In this document: positions 50,468 to 57,118 of the stretch, piece by piece
Numbering within the stretch: the stretch's first letter is position 1
How the letters are laid out: every line of letters begins with the position of its first letter
DNA from: a virus
Length of the DNA stretch: 57,118 nt
Virus record (IMG/VR): IMGVR_UViG_3300042934_001339
Span: 1 to 57,118 of that record
Reading direction: 5' to 3' (one strand)
The notes under the pieces: generated by a model
What the model was told of the DNA's origin: nothing
Seen by the model: the letters and a program-made list of their open reading frames with translations, nothing else
Database searches by the model: none
Made by a program: the position numbers and the translations under genes

Positions 50468-52252
50468 ATGCGAATCAACCGTATCACCATTGAAAACTTC
50501 CAAGGCGCTCGCGCCGTTGATCTTGAGCTGCGCACACCCGTTGCCTTGATCGCCGGCCCCAACGGCGCCGGCAAATCCAGCATAGCCGAAGCCGTGCGCC
50601 TGGCAATGCTCGGCAGCCCGGAGCGCGTCGGCCTGAAGAAGGAGTTTCCCGCGCTCGTCACCGATGGCGCGAAGCTTGGCGCCGTCACCCTGGACCTGGA
50701 CGAAGGCGCCATCGGCATCGGTTTGCCCAAAGGCACGCAGTCGGGCGAGGCATTGGTGCCGCAATCCCCGGCCCTTCCCTTCGTCCTGGCGCCCGAGCGC
50801 TTCGCCGCCGCCAAGCCGGACGACCGCCGTACGCTGCTGTTCACGCTCATGGGCACGAAGATCAAGCCGGATGACATCGAGCGCCGCCTGGTGGAGCGCG
50901 GGTGCGCCGCAAACCTGGTGACGCAGATCAAGCCCATCCTGCGCAGCGGCTTTGCCGCCGGCGCCGAGCACGCTAAGCAGGAAGCGACGCAGGCCAAGGG
51001 CGCCTGGAAGGCCGCGACCGGCGAACAGTGGGGAAGCCAGAAGGCAGAAGGATGGGCCGCCGAGATTCCGCCGTTCGACCAGGCCGCGCTGGTAGGCGAG
51101 CGCGCGACGCTGGCCGGCGTGGACGCGAAGCTGGAACAGCACACCAAGGCCCTGGGAGCCCTGGAACAGAAGGCCCACGCCTACGCCGCGGCGCGCGATC
51201 AGATTGCCGCCCGACAAACGCAGGCGGCCAAGTTACCGGAGCTGCGCAAGAAGCTCGCCTTCGACGAGGGCGAGCACGCGAAACAGGCGGCGCAGGTCAA
51301 AGCGCTGGAGGCCCGTGCTGGCACAGGGCCGCGCGAGGGCTTGGTGCACACCCTGGCCCGCTGCCTGGACGACGTCTACAACATCGAAGAAATCAGTTTC
51401 AAGCTGCCCGCCGACTTGGACGGGCGGATGCTCAAGGCGTTCAAGGCATACGAGGAGCAATACGGAAGTCTGGACGCCACAGGCGACGCTGAAGCGTCCG
51501 CCGCGTTGCCGAAAGCAATTGAGGCCCGCGACCTGATGGCGCGCAGCGTCGAGAACGACCGGCGCGACATCGCCGCGGCAGAGGCCGCCGAAGCACAGCT
51601 GAAGGATGCGGCCGCGCCGGAGGCGATCCAGCCCGCCGACGTGGAGGCCGCACGGGCCAAGGTGACCGCGGTGCATGCCGAACGCAAGGCGATTAACGAT
51701 CGCGTGCAGGCGCTGTTGAACGCCAAACAGGCCGCCGCCAGCGCTGCGGAGCGCACCGAAAACGCTACGCGCTACCACGGCGAGGTGCTGGCTTGGCTGG
51801 CCATCGGCGACGCGCTTTCGCCTGATGGCATCCCCGGCGAGATTCTGGCCGAGGCGTTGCAACCCTTCAACGACAAGCTGGCCGAGCTGGCCGATATCGC
51901 TGGCTGGCGCGTGCCCGCCGTCGGCGCCGACATGGGCATCACCTGGGAGGGTCGGCAGTACCGCCTGCTGTCCGAGTCCGAACGCTGGCGCGTTGACGCT
52001 CTCGTCGGTGCCGCTCTGGCCGTGGTCTCCGGCCTGCGCTGCCTGATCCTGGACCGCTTCGACTGCCTGGACCTGCCGGGCCGCGCCGACGCGCTGGCCC
52101 TGGTCGACGCGTTGGGTGCCGACGGCCACCTGGACACCGTCCTGGTGCTGGGCACGCTCAAGGCAGCCCCTGCCGCCCCTTCGGACACCTTCACCACCTT
52201 CTGGATTGAAAACGGTGCGACCGAGCAGCCCAAGCTGCGCGCGGCCGCCTGA
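50468..52252 (+). CDS. SbcC/RecF-like AAA ATPase
   Basis: A 594-residue ABC-type ATPase. Walker A GPNGAGKSS (30-38) sits in an SMC-like N-terminus (NRITIENFQGARAVDLELRT). The middle (about 165-480) is Ala/Glu/Lys-rich coiled coil without a Cys-x-x-Cys zinc hook. The signature LLSESERWRVDALVGAALAV begins near 499 and Walker B LILDRFDCLD near 526. It is shorter than SbcC, like single-gene phage SbcC-type proteins. With the DEDD nuclease immediately after (16-base gap) it may form an SbcCD-like pair with a different nuclease. Confidence 0.85.
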   Translation: MRINRITIENFQGARAVDLELRTPVALIAGPNGAGKSSIAEAVRLAMLGSPERVGLKKEFPALVTDGAKLGAVTLDLDEGAIGIGLPKGTQSGEALVPQSPALPFVLAPERFAAAKPDDRRTLLFTLMGTKIKPDDIERRLVERGCAANLVTQIKPILRSGFAAGAEHAKQEATQAKGAWKAATGEQWGSQKAEGWAAEIPPFDQAALVGERATLAGVDAKLEQHTKALGALEQKAHAYAAARDQIAARQTQAAKLPELRKKLAFDEGEHAKQAAQVKALEARAGTGPREGLVHTLARCLDDVYNIEEISFKLPADLDGRMLKAFKAYEEQYGSLDATGDAEASAALPKAIEARDLMARSVENDRRDIAAAEAAEAQLKDAAAPEAIQPADVEAARAKVTAVHAERKAINDRVQALLNAKQAAASAAERTENATRYHGEVLAWLAIGDALSPDGIPGEILAEALQPFNDKLAELADIAGWRVPAVGADMGITWEGRQYRLLSESERWRVDALVGAALAVVSGLRCLILDRFDCLDLPGRADALALVDALGADGHLDTVLVLGTLKAAPAAPSDTFTTFWIENGATEQPKLRAAA

Positions 52253-52267
52253 CACAAGGACTACGAC

Positions 52268-52882
52268 ATGCAAAACCTCGGATTCTTCTACGACACTGAA
52301 ACGACCGGCCTGCCCCTGTTCAACCAGCCGTCCGAGCACCCCGGCCAGCCCCACCTCGTGCAGCTCGCCGCTGCACTGGTCGACCTGGACACGCGCGAGA
52401 CGGTTGCCAGCCTGGACGTCGTCGTCCGCCCGGACGGGTGGACCATCCCCGATGAGGTAGCGGCCGTGCATGGCATCACCACGGCGCACGCGGCGGCAGT
52501 CGGGGTTCCGGAGTCTCTGGCCCTCTCGTTGTTCCTCGAGCTTTGGGGCCGCCGCACCCGGATCGCGCACAACGAGCAGTTCGATGCGCGCATCATCCGC
52601 ATCGCCCAGCACCGCGCCGGCGAGCTCGAACCCGAGCTGGTCGCCTGGAAGACTGGCGCGGCCGAGTGCACGGCGCGCAAGGCGACGCCCCTTGTCAAAT
52701 GCCCGCCGACCGCAAAGATGATCGCGGCTGGCCGCAACCACTACAAGACGGCCAATCTGGGCGAGGCCGTGCAGTTCTTCACGGGCAAACCCCTGGTGAA
52801 CGCCCACAGCGCGATGGCAGACGTCAAGGGCTGCATGGACGTCTATTTCGCAATCCAGGACATGCAACGCGCGGAGGCCTGA
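52268..52882 (+). CDS. DEDD-family 3'-5' exonuclease
   Basis: A 204-residue exonuclease. Asp9-Thr-Glu11 in FFYDTETTGLPLF, Asp106 in HNEQFDARII and His180/Asp185 in HSAMADV are the DEDDh residues. The pattern of the first motif and the long insertion recall exonuclease I and related phage enzymes. It follows the ATPase and overlaps no gene. It would trim single-stranded DNA during phage recombination. Confidence 0.9.
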   Translation: MQNLGFFYDTETTGLPLFNQPSEHPGQPHLVQLAAALVDLDTRETVASLDVVVRPDGWTIPDEVAAVHGITTAHAAAVGVPESLALSLFLELWGRRTRIAHNEQFDARIIRIAQHRAGELEPELVAWKTGAAECTARKATPLVKCPPTAKMIAAGRNHYKTANLGEAVQFFTGKPLVNAHSAMADVKGCMDVYFAIQDMQRAEA

Positions 52883-52884
52883 CC

Positions 52885-53379
52885 ATGCACCCCTACATGA
52901 ACCGAAAGGATCGCCGGCTGGTACAGCGCATAGAAAGCCGTCGCCGTATCCGTACGCGCCGCGAGGAGCGGCCCAAGGCCGCGCCCATGTTGGTCGGCGC
53001 GGAGATCGTCATGCGCCCGCTCGAGCAGCTGTTCGACGAGCTGGACCGCACGGGCACGCTGTCCGTCAACGCGCGTGGCTACCCCGATTTCCTCGCGTGC
53101 GACGGCTACCGGTACGACGCCGCGCCCGCGGTCGAGGGCCTGATATGGCATTTCGAAATGTGGGAGACGCGGCACGGAAAGAAATTGCCCTTGCAGCCTC
53201 TGCGCGACCTTCACGTGGCCCTTCACTACATCGTTCCCGTGCAGGAACGAACTGTCGAAGCGCTCCGCCACGCCTTGCCCATTCTGCGCCGTGTCATGGC
53301 GAAGGGCACCCCCGAAGATCAGGGGGACTTGCTCATGCAAACACGCATCAAGTCATTGATGGAGGGCCCGCGCGTATGA
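52885..53379 (+). CDS. basic early protein, unknown
   Basis: The 164-residue protein starts at ATG 52885, two bases after the exonuclease. The N-terminus is strongly basic (NRKDRRLVQRIESRRRIRTR), then comes a mixed domain with YPDFLACDGYRYD and a helical C-terminal half. It may bind nucleic acid. No family is recognised. Confidence 0.6.
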   Translation: MHPYMNRKDRRLVQRIESRRRIRTRREERPKAAPMLVGAEIVMRPLEQLFDELDRTGTLSVNARGYPDFLACDGYRYDAAPAVEGLIWHFEMWETRHGKKLPLQPLRDLHVALHYIVPVQERTVEALRHALPILRRVMAKGTPEDQGDLLMQTRIKSLMEGPRV

Positions 53380-53546
53380 CGACGACGACATGGCGCCTTG
53401 TGCTGGCCGAACCCGACCAGGCCTGGACCGATGCGTTCGCCGCGCGCGGCCCCCACCTCGGCAGTTTGGCGCGGCAGCCCACGCGGAGTGGGACTAAGAG
53501 GCCGGCGCAGACGAGCGGGACGGCAATTCGCGCGTGCGGGTCGTGA
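53376..53546 (+). CDS. 56-residue small protein, possibly truncated
   Basis: ATG 53376 overlaps the upstream stop (ATGA). The first 25 residues (TTTTWRLVLAEPDQAWTDAF) look like the beginning of a folded domain, but the rest becomes low-complexity and polar, as if the original gene were cut short. No family is assigned. Confidence 0.45.
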   Translation: MTTTTWRLVLAEPDQAWTDAFAARGPHLGSLARQPTRSGTKRPAQTSGTAIRACGS

Positions 53547-53585
53547 GATTCCGCGTCTTATGTACACGAATAGTGAGGAGCACTA

Positions 53586-53831
53586 ATGGCATTTGAAACC
53601 CAACGCAAAGCGCTGTCCTTAGAGCCGAAGGGGGACCGCTTCGTCTCGCACAATGATATTGCTGAGCGCCTGCGGCTGAATCCAGCGCACGTTCGGGATC
53701 GTTTAACGAAGCGATCGGATTTCCCCCGCCCATTCCTTTTTGGCGGTGCCCGCCGGTGGAAAGAGGAAGAAGTGCTCGACTGGATCGAAAGCAGCAGGCT
53801 GCCTCCCGACGGCAGGAGACACCGACGGTGA
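53586..53831 (+). CDS. excisionase-like (AlpA/MerR-type) helix-turn-helix protein
   Basis: The 81-residue protein has GAGGAG five bases upstream of its ATG. RFVSHNDIAERLRLNPAHVR, then a FPRPFLFGG wing and ARRWKEEEVLDWIES, is the pattern of small winged-helix excisionases and AlpA regulators. As the last gene of the early operon, before the integrase unit, it is the natural excisionase. Its last 129 bases overlap the end of a gene on the other strand. Confidence 0.75.
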   Translation: MAFETQRKALSLEPKGDRFVSHNDIAERLRLNPAHVRDRLTKRSDFPRPFLFGGARRWKEEEVLDWIESSRLPPDGRRHRR

Positions 53832-54365
53832 CGGTTGAAGTTCCTTAATCACCACTTCGATCTTCGATGCGTTCGTCGAATTAAGCGCAGCCACGGCCGC
53901 TAGTACGGACCCTAAGCTACCTAGCAGCCCAAAACAAAGTGCGGCGCGAAAGGTATACCTATCCCGCCGCAGCTTCTCACCTTCTCGAATTGCCCTTCGA
54001 ACCAGTCTCTTGCCCTCCGCTTTCAGATACAGGGGGGGATTAGGGACATCCTCCGGATCAACATGAAAGTACTGGCCGTAGAGCTCTCCCAGAGCAAGGG
54101 GGGGCAAATCGACATCGAGTTTCCGTGCGCGTTCGTGGAGCCGTTCCGTCTCCAGGACCTCAAGCCAATCCTGCGCTTCGATCGCCATTGAAACCGCGCC
54201 CTGCCAATCTGGATCATCGACGTCACGACCCTGTCTTTCAAGGTCTGCCACATCGCCCCAAAGTTCGGAAACACGCCGCCGTTGCGCCGACTCGTCTGAG
54301 GCAAAGATGCGACATGTGTTGCGTAACCTCCGCGACCACGTCAATGGTGCGTGCTTAACATTCAT
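53703..54365 (-). CDS. single-TM cargo membrane protein between integrase and excisionase
   Basis: A 220-residue protein. Residues 1-137 are soluble and helical with many charges (LVRRAIREGEKLRRDRY before the membrane), a hydrophobic helix lies at 139-161, and the C-terminal 58 residues are polar. It overlaps the excisionase gene tail to tail by 129 bases. GC content is lower than in the structural genes. It belongs to a group of three minus-strand genes downstream of the integrase. No family is recognised. Confidence 0.65.
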   Translation of the reverse strand: MNVKHAPLTWSRRLRNTCRIFASDESAQRRRVSELWGDVADLERQGRDVDDPDWQGAVSMAIEAQDWLEVLETERLHERARKLDVDLPPLALGELYGQYFHVDPEDVPNPPLYLKAEGKRLVRRAIREGEKLRRDRYTFRAALCFGLLGSLGSVLAAVAALNSTNASKIEVVIKELQPSPSVSPAVGRQPAAFDPVEHFFLFPPAGTAKKEWAGEIRSLR

Positions 54366-54639
54366 AGACCTAGCCTCGCTCTCTCACAGCCAATACTGCT
54401 GTATTTTGATAGTTAATCTTCAACGACCATTGGGCAGATTCCGGTGCCCGATTTTCCTCCGGCGCAGGAGGTGAGAACTTCGAACTGGGCTGTTCCGCGA
54501 CAATGATGGCCTACCACTCGAGAAGTTATGCTCGGTGGCAAGCATATAGGGTGGCTGACGTCTACAAGTGCTGTGATTGGACGTGACCCACAATAGATAT
54601 GGAACGAAAAGCCGCTTCGCAGGCGTCTATCCGTTTTGC
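54366..54639. other. intergenic region without a supported gene
   Basis: The 274 bases between two cargo genes are less GC-rich than the structural region. A short minus-strand frame (54413-54667) is open, but its codon use and composition do not look like a protein. The segment probably holds the promoter of the gene at 53703-54365. I see no clear repeat or att core. Confidence 0.5.
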
Positions 54640-55275
54640 TTAATCGGGGATTGAAAAACGCTCCCACTCGTTAACTCGGTCCCGAATTACTTCGATTGCA
54701 TGGCTCGCAGATTCTTCAATTGCTTGGGCATTTTCAATTGCTTCGTGACCGAAATCCTGCCGATCCAACCCAATGTCCTCCACCAAGACGTAGTTCACTT
54801 CGTTGAAGCCCGCCTCCAAAAGTTTGCCAACTGCAGCATGTATTTCCTCGGGGCAAAAAGGGCGAACTTCGTCCCGAAGCACTTTTAGGCGATTGATTGC
54901 AGATTGAAGCTCCCGGGCTCGTTCTTTCCGGCGATCTTTGGCCCGATCGCTGGGCTTAGGCAACGGCGGATACTTCGCAAAAAATTCCGCTCCGTTTTTA
55001 ACCTCCACCAGAAGTTTTCCGAGCTTTCGCAGAATTTCATACTCCCGTTGATAGCGGTATGTGTACAAAGACGATCGCGCCGCCCAAGTCACTTTCGCGG
55101 CCTCCAGCGATCTTGCATGTTCCGTCTTGACTTCTTCGATCTTGGCGGTGATCACGCCGATGTCTTGCTTTGTCGCTAAATTTTTGCCCTTTTCACTGAA
55201 ATAACTACGCCACGCGAGGCCTAATCCCGTAACAATGGCGGCGCCCAGGAAGCTTCCGACAATTGATCCCCACAT
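54640..55275 (-). CDS. N-terminally anchored coiled-coil cargo protein
   Basis: A 211-residue protein with a strong ribosome-binding site (GGAGG seven bases upstream of the ATG). One N-terminal membrane helix (about 4-22) is followed by a basic stretch and a long coiled coil (about 40-80, DIGVITAKIEEVKTEHARSL). The rest is a charged helical domain with LDRQDFGHEAIENAQAIEES. It is minus strand, downstream of the integrase and low in GC. No family is recognised; the layout is like other membrane-tethered cargo proteins in this genome. Confidence 0.7.
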   Translation of the reverse strand: MWGSIVGSFLGAAIVTGLGLAWRSYFSEKGKNLATKQDIGVITAKIEEVKTEHARSLEAAKVTWAARSSLYTYRYQREYEILRKLGKLLVEVKNGAEFFAKYPPLPKPSDRAKDRRKERARELQSAINRLKVLRDEVRPFCPEEIHAAVGKLLEAGFNEVNYVLVEDIGLDRQDFGHEAIENAQAIEESASHAIEVIRDRVNEWERFSIPD

Positions 55276-55521
55276 TTCTGACCTCCAAATTCAATTTCTC
55301 AACCCTGTCCAAAGCGTCCCGGCGCAGGCCGATCATGAGGAGAAGGGGTTTCGGTGTCGGACTATGCCGACCAGTTCTAGACTGCTCGATTTGGTATGCC
55401 TCAGTTCATAGCGGCTGCCCTGTCCTGCGACCTATCAATTGAACGGAGTGCGCTCTGAAAACGGCCGATCACGCGGACGATCGATAGAATCCAAAAGGCA
55501 GGCGCCCCATGGGCGACGCTG
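55276..55521. other. leader region of the anchored coiled-coil gene
   Basis: The 246 bases between two minus-strand cargo genes contain the ribosome-binding site of the downstream gene and probably its promoter. No gene, tRNA or clear hairpin is seen. Confidence 0.45.
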
Positions 55522-56154
55522 TCAGGTGGCAAACTCAATGTCCGAAGTGGATCCGCGCCTGACGCAAAAATCAAGTTGGCTGTTTAGCAAGTTGGTCCGT
55601 ACTGTCGCAAGCGTGTGGTGTACCTCCCAAGATATCGACTCTTGGCTGACTTCCATCAATTTCTCAAGTTCAACTACCCACTCTGTCGCGAGATCGAGCG
55701 CCCAATTCAAACGAAAAGAAACTCCCACAGCCAAAAGCGATACATGAGCAGAGCCATTGCGGATTGATGCCGTCGATTTCCGCACTGTTTCGATTTGCCT
55801 GAGAAGACTCGCGTCGTCTACGCTCGCAGTTCGGTCGGCAGAATTCTTGAGTATTTTTTGAACTTGTTCCACGGAGATATGAAAGCGTGCCACGTCAGAC
55901 GATATAGCCGACCACGCAATTCGCGATTTCGCGCGGGCATCGCGAATTCGCCATCGTCTATCTCTCCGCAAGGTGTATGCCATTGCCGCCAGCGCGCCGG
56001 TAGTACCAACAGCCGTCGCGACCTCATGCAAATCGGCTTGCAAAAACGTCGGACTTAAAAAATTCGCGCCCAGCCAAAATCCGCCGAAGGCTAGGGCGGC
56101 GCCGAATAGCATCCCAACTACAAAACTGTTAATCAAGCTTCGCAGCGATTTCAC
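55522..56154 (-). CDS. two-TM cargo membrane protein with helical cytoplasmic domain
   Basis: A 210-residue protein. Hydrophobic segments lie near 10-32 (SFVVGMLFGAALAFGGFWLG) and 43-62, then RRDRRWRIRDARAK marks the cytoplasmic side, and about 145 residues of helical domain follow. The layout repeats that of the gene at 38302-39081. Its start overlaps the end of the integrase gene by 26 bases, so it may be co-transcribed with it. No family is recognised. Confidence 0.7.
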   Translation of the reverse strand: MKSLRSLINSFVVGMLFGAALAFGGFWLGANFLSPTFLQADLHEVATAVGTTGALAAMAYTLRRDRRWRIRDARAKSRIAWSAISSDVARFHISVEQVQKILKNSADRTASVDDASLLRQIETVRKSTASIRNGSAHVSLLAVGVSFRLNWALDLATEWVVELEKLMEVSQESISWEVHHTLATVRTNLLNSQLDFCVRRGSTSDIEFAT

Positions 56155-57118
56155 TCGCGCTCTCCCGGTAATAAATCATCAAACTGCGTGGGTCCCGATG
56201 ACCGACCATACGTGCAAGCTCCAAGATGCTCAATTTCTTGGCCAGCCGCGTCAACGCCGTGGCCCTCGCATCATGGAACGTAGCGCCCTCCACCTCGGCC
56301 AACGTCTTGGCATGCCGGAAGTACACGTCGCGCAGCGCGCCAGTCAGCGTGAACATGCGCACCTTGTCGACATCTTTGAGGGCCTTGAACAGAGACACCG
56401 CCCGCTTAGACAGCGGCACGGCGCGCCGGTCGCCGTTCTTGGTCTGGTCCAGCTGAGCCACCTGCTTTTTCAGATCGACCTGCGTGCGCTCCAGAGACAG
56501 CAGCTCGCCCGAGCGCATGGCCGTCTCAAGGGACAGCAGGAACGCCACGGCAGTCTGGTGGCGCTTGTCCTCGACGGGCTTGCCCTCTTCCCACCCCAGC
56601 GCCAGCACGATGCGGTCGATCTCGTCCTGGGTGTAGATCCGCTCGCGATGGCGGCCCTTGGACGGCATGGTCAGCGCAAGCCAGGCGTCATCCTTGACGT
56701 TGTGCCATTCCTTCCTGGCGTAACCCCATGCGGCGCGCAGCAAAGCGATGTCGCGCCGGCACGAGGTTGGCTGCACCTGCGTCAGCCGCTTGTCCCGCCA
56801 GGCCGCCAGGTCGACCGTCGTGACGGTGTGGATGGGCTTGGCGCACAGGGTCGGCTCTTCCTTCAGGAAACGATCGATCCGGACCCGTTCCCACCGGTGG
56901 CCCTTGTTCTTGGGCGACACCTCATCGCGAAACCGCTCCAGCACCTGGGCCAGCGTCTTGACGACGATGCCGCCCACGGCCGTGGTCGCGAGCTCTGTTT
57001 CCCGGCTGGCCGCCCATTCCTGCGCCTCGCGCTTGGTGGCAAAAGTTTTGCTCTCGCGGGCGCCGCCCTTGCTCACCTCTGCGCGCCATGTGTCTCCGCG
57101 CTTGCGAAACGTACCCAT
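56129..57118 (-). CDS. int: tyrosine-recombinase integrase
   Basis: A 329-residue integrase with the full catalytic set: Arg202 (AMRSGELLSLE), Lys227 (DQTKNGD), His282/Arg285 (FHDARATALT), His307 (MVGHRDPR) and nucleophile Tyr316 or Tyr317 (MIYYRES). The N-terminal 50 residues (TFRKRGDTWRAEVSKGG) form the arm-binding domain and 51-150 the core-binding domain. It is complete; the start codon is the last base triplet of the window, so its promoter and the nearby att site lie outside. It defines this end of the prophage. Confidence 0.95.
   Translation of the reverse strand: MGTFRKRGDTWRAEVSKGGARESKTFATKREAQEWAASRETELATTAVGGIVVKTLAQVLERFRDEVSPKNKGHRWERVRIDRFLKEEPTLCAKPIHTVTTVDLAAWRDKRLTQVQPTSCRRDIALLRAAWGYARKEWHNVKDDAWLALTMPSKGRHRERIYTQDEIDRIVLALGWEEGKPVEDKRHQTAVAFLLSLETAMRSGELLSLERTQVDLKKQVAQLDQTKNGDRRAVPLSKRAVSLFKALKDVDKVRMFTLTGALRDVYFRHAKTLAEVEGATFHDARATALTRLAKKLSILELARMVGHRDPRSLMIYYRESASEIAAKLD

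Noticed and set aside
54413-54667. An 84-residue frame in the gap between two cargo genes.
   Set aside because: It overlaps the next gene, has no ribosome-binding site and has an improbable composition.

Overview
The window looks like one complete temperate phage genome (prophage) of a high-GC betaproteobacterium, most plausibly Burkholderiales such as Bordetella or Achromobacter. I infer the host from base composition and from protein flavour only; no bacterial housekeeping gene is present to test it. The window opens on the start codon of an SRAP gene and closes on the start codon of a tyrosine integrase, so the host junctions and att sites are not visible. Virion genes are of podovirus type: P22-like portal, DUF4043/N4-gp56-type capsid protein, no tape measure or sheath, and very large ejection proteins.

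Layout. 1-2641 (+): end cargo made of an SRAP protein, a small gene under a perfect LexA box, and a two-gene soluble/4-TM pair that resembles lambda RexA/RexB. 2700-3652 (-): endolysin and nested Rz/Rz1. 3711-34168 (-): late genes, read leftward from small and large terminase through portal, scaffold, capsid, adaptors, fibre, two holin-like proteins and tail proteins to a 3262-residue polyvalent ejection protein. 35048-44468 (-): early lytic operon reading cro, m5C methyltransferase, ParB-like protein, nuclease, replication protein (with an iteron-like cluster inside its gene), RusA and a Q-like late regulator. 44469-45530: immunity region with divergent cro/cI, three operator-like sites, a secreted protein downstream of cI, a terminator, and a second operator/promoter with two sites. 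45564-53831 (+): second early operon with small proteins, RecB-type nuclease, annealing protein, an RdgC-FtsK-gamma fusion, an SbcC-like ATPase, a DEDD exonuclease and an excisionase-like protein. 53703-57118 (-): integrase followed by three membrane proteins.

The control plan mirrors lambda: CI/Cro between two divergent early operons, and a promoter-terminator pair just after the Q-like gene that looks like pR'/tR'. The CI-like protein has no S24 peptidase domain, so RecA-stimulated cleavage is not an obvious induction route. A LexA-box gene at the far end is a candidate SOS-induced antirepressor, as with phage 186 Tum.

At least eight cargo genes are scattered through the genome, most of them opposed to lytic transcription, several visibly less GC-rich, and most encoding membrane-anchored proteins. 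With the Rex-like pair, a Cas2/VapD-fold small protein and a zinc-ribbon protein, they make a set of likely lysogenic-conversion or superinfection-exclusion genes, and are the best place to look for an undescribed system.
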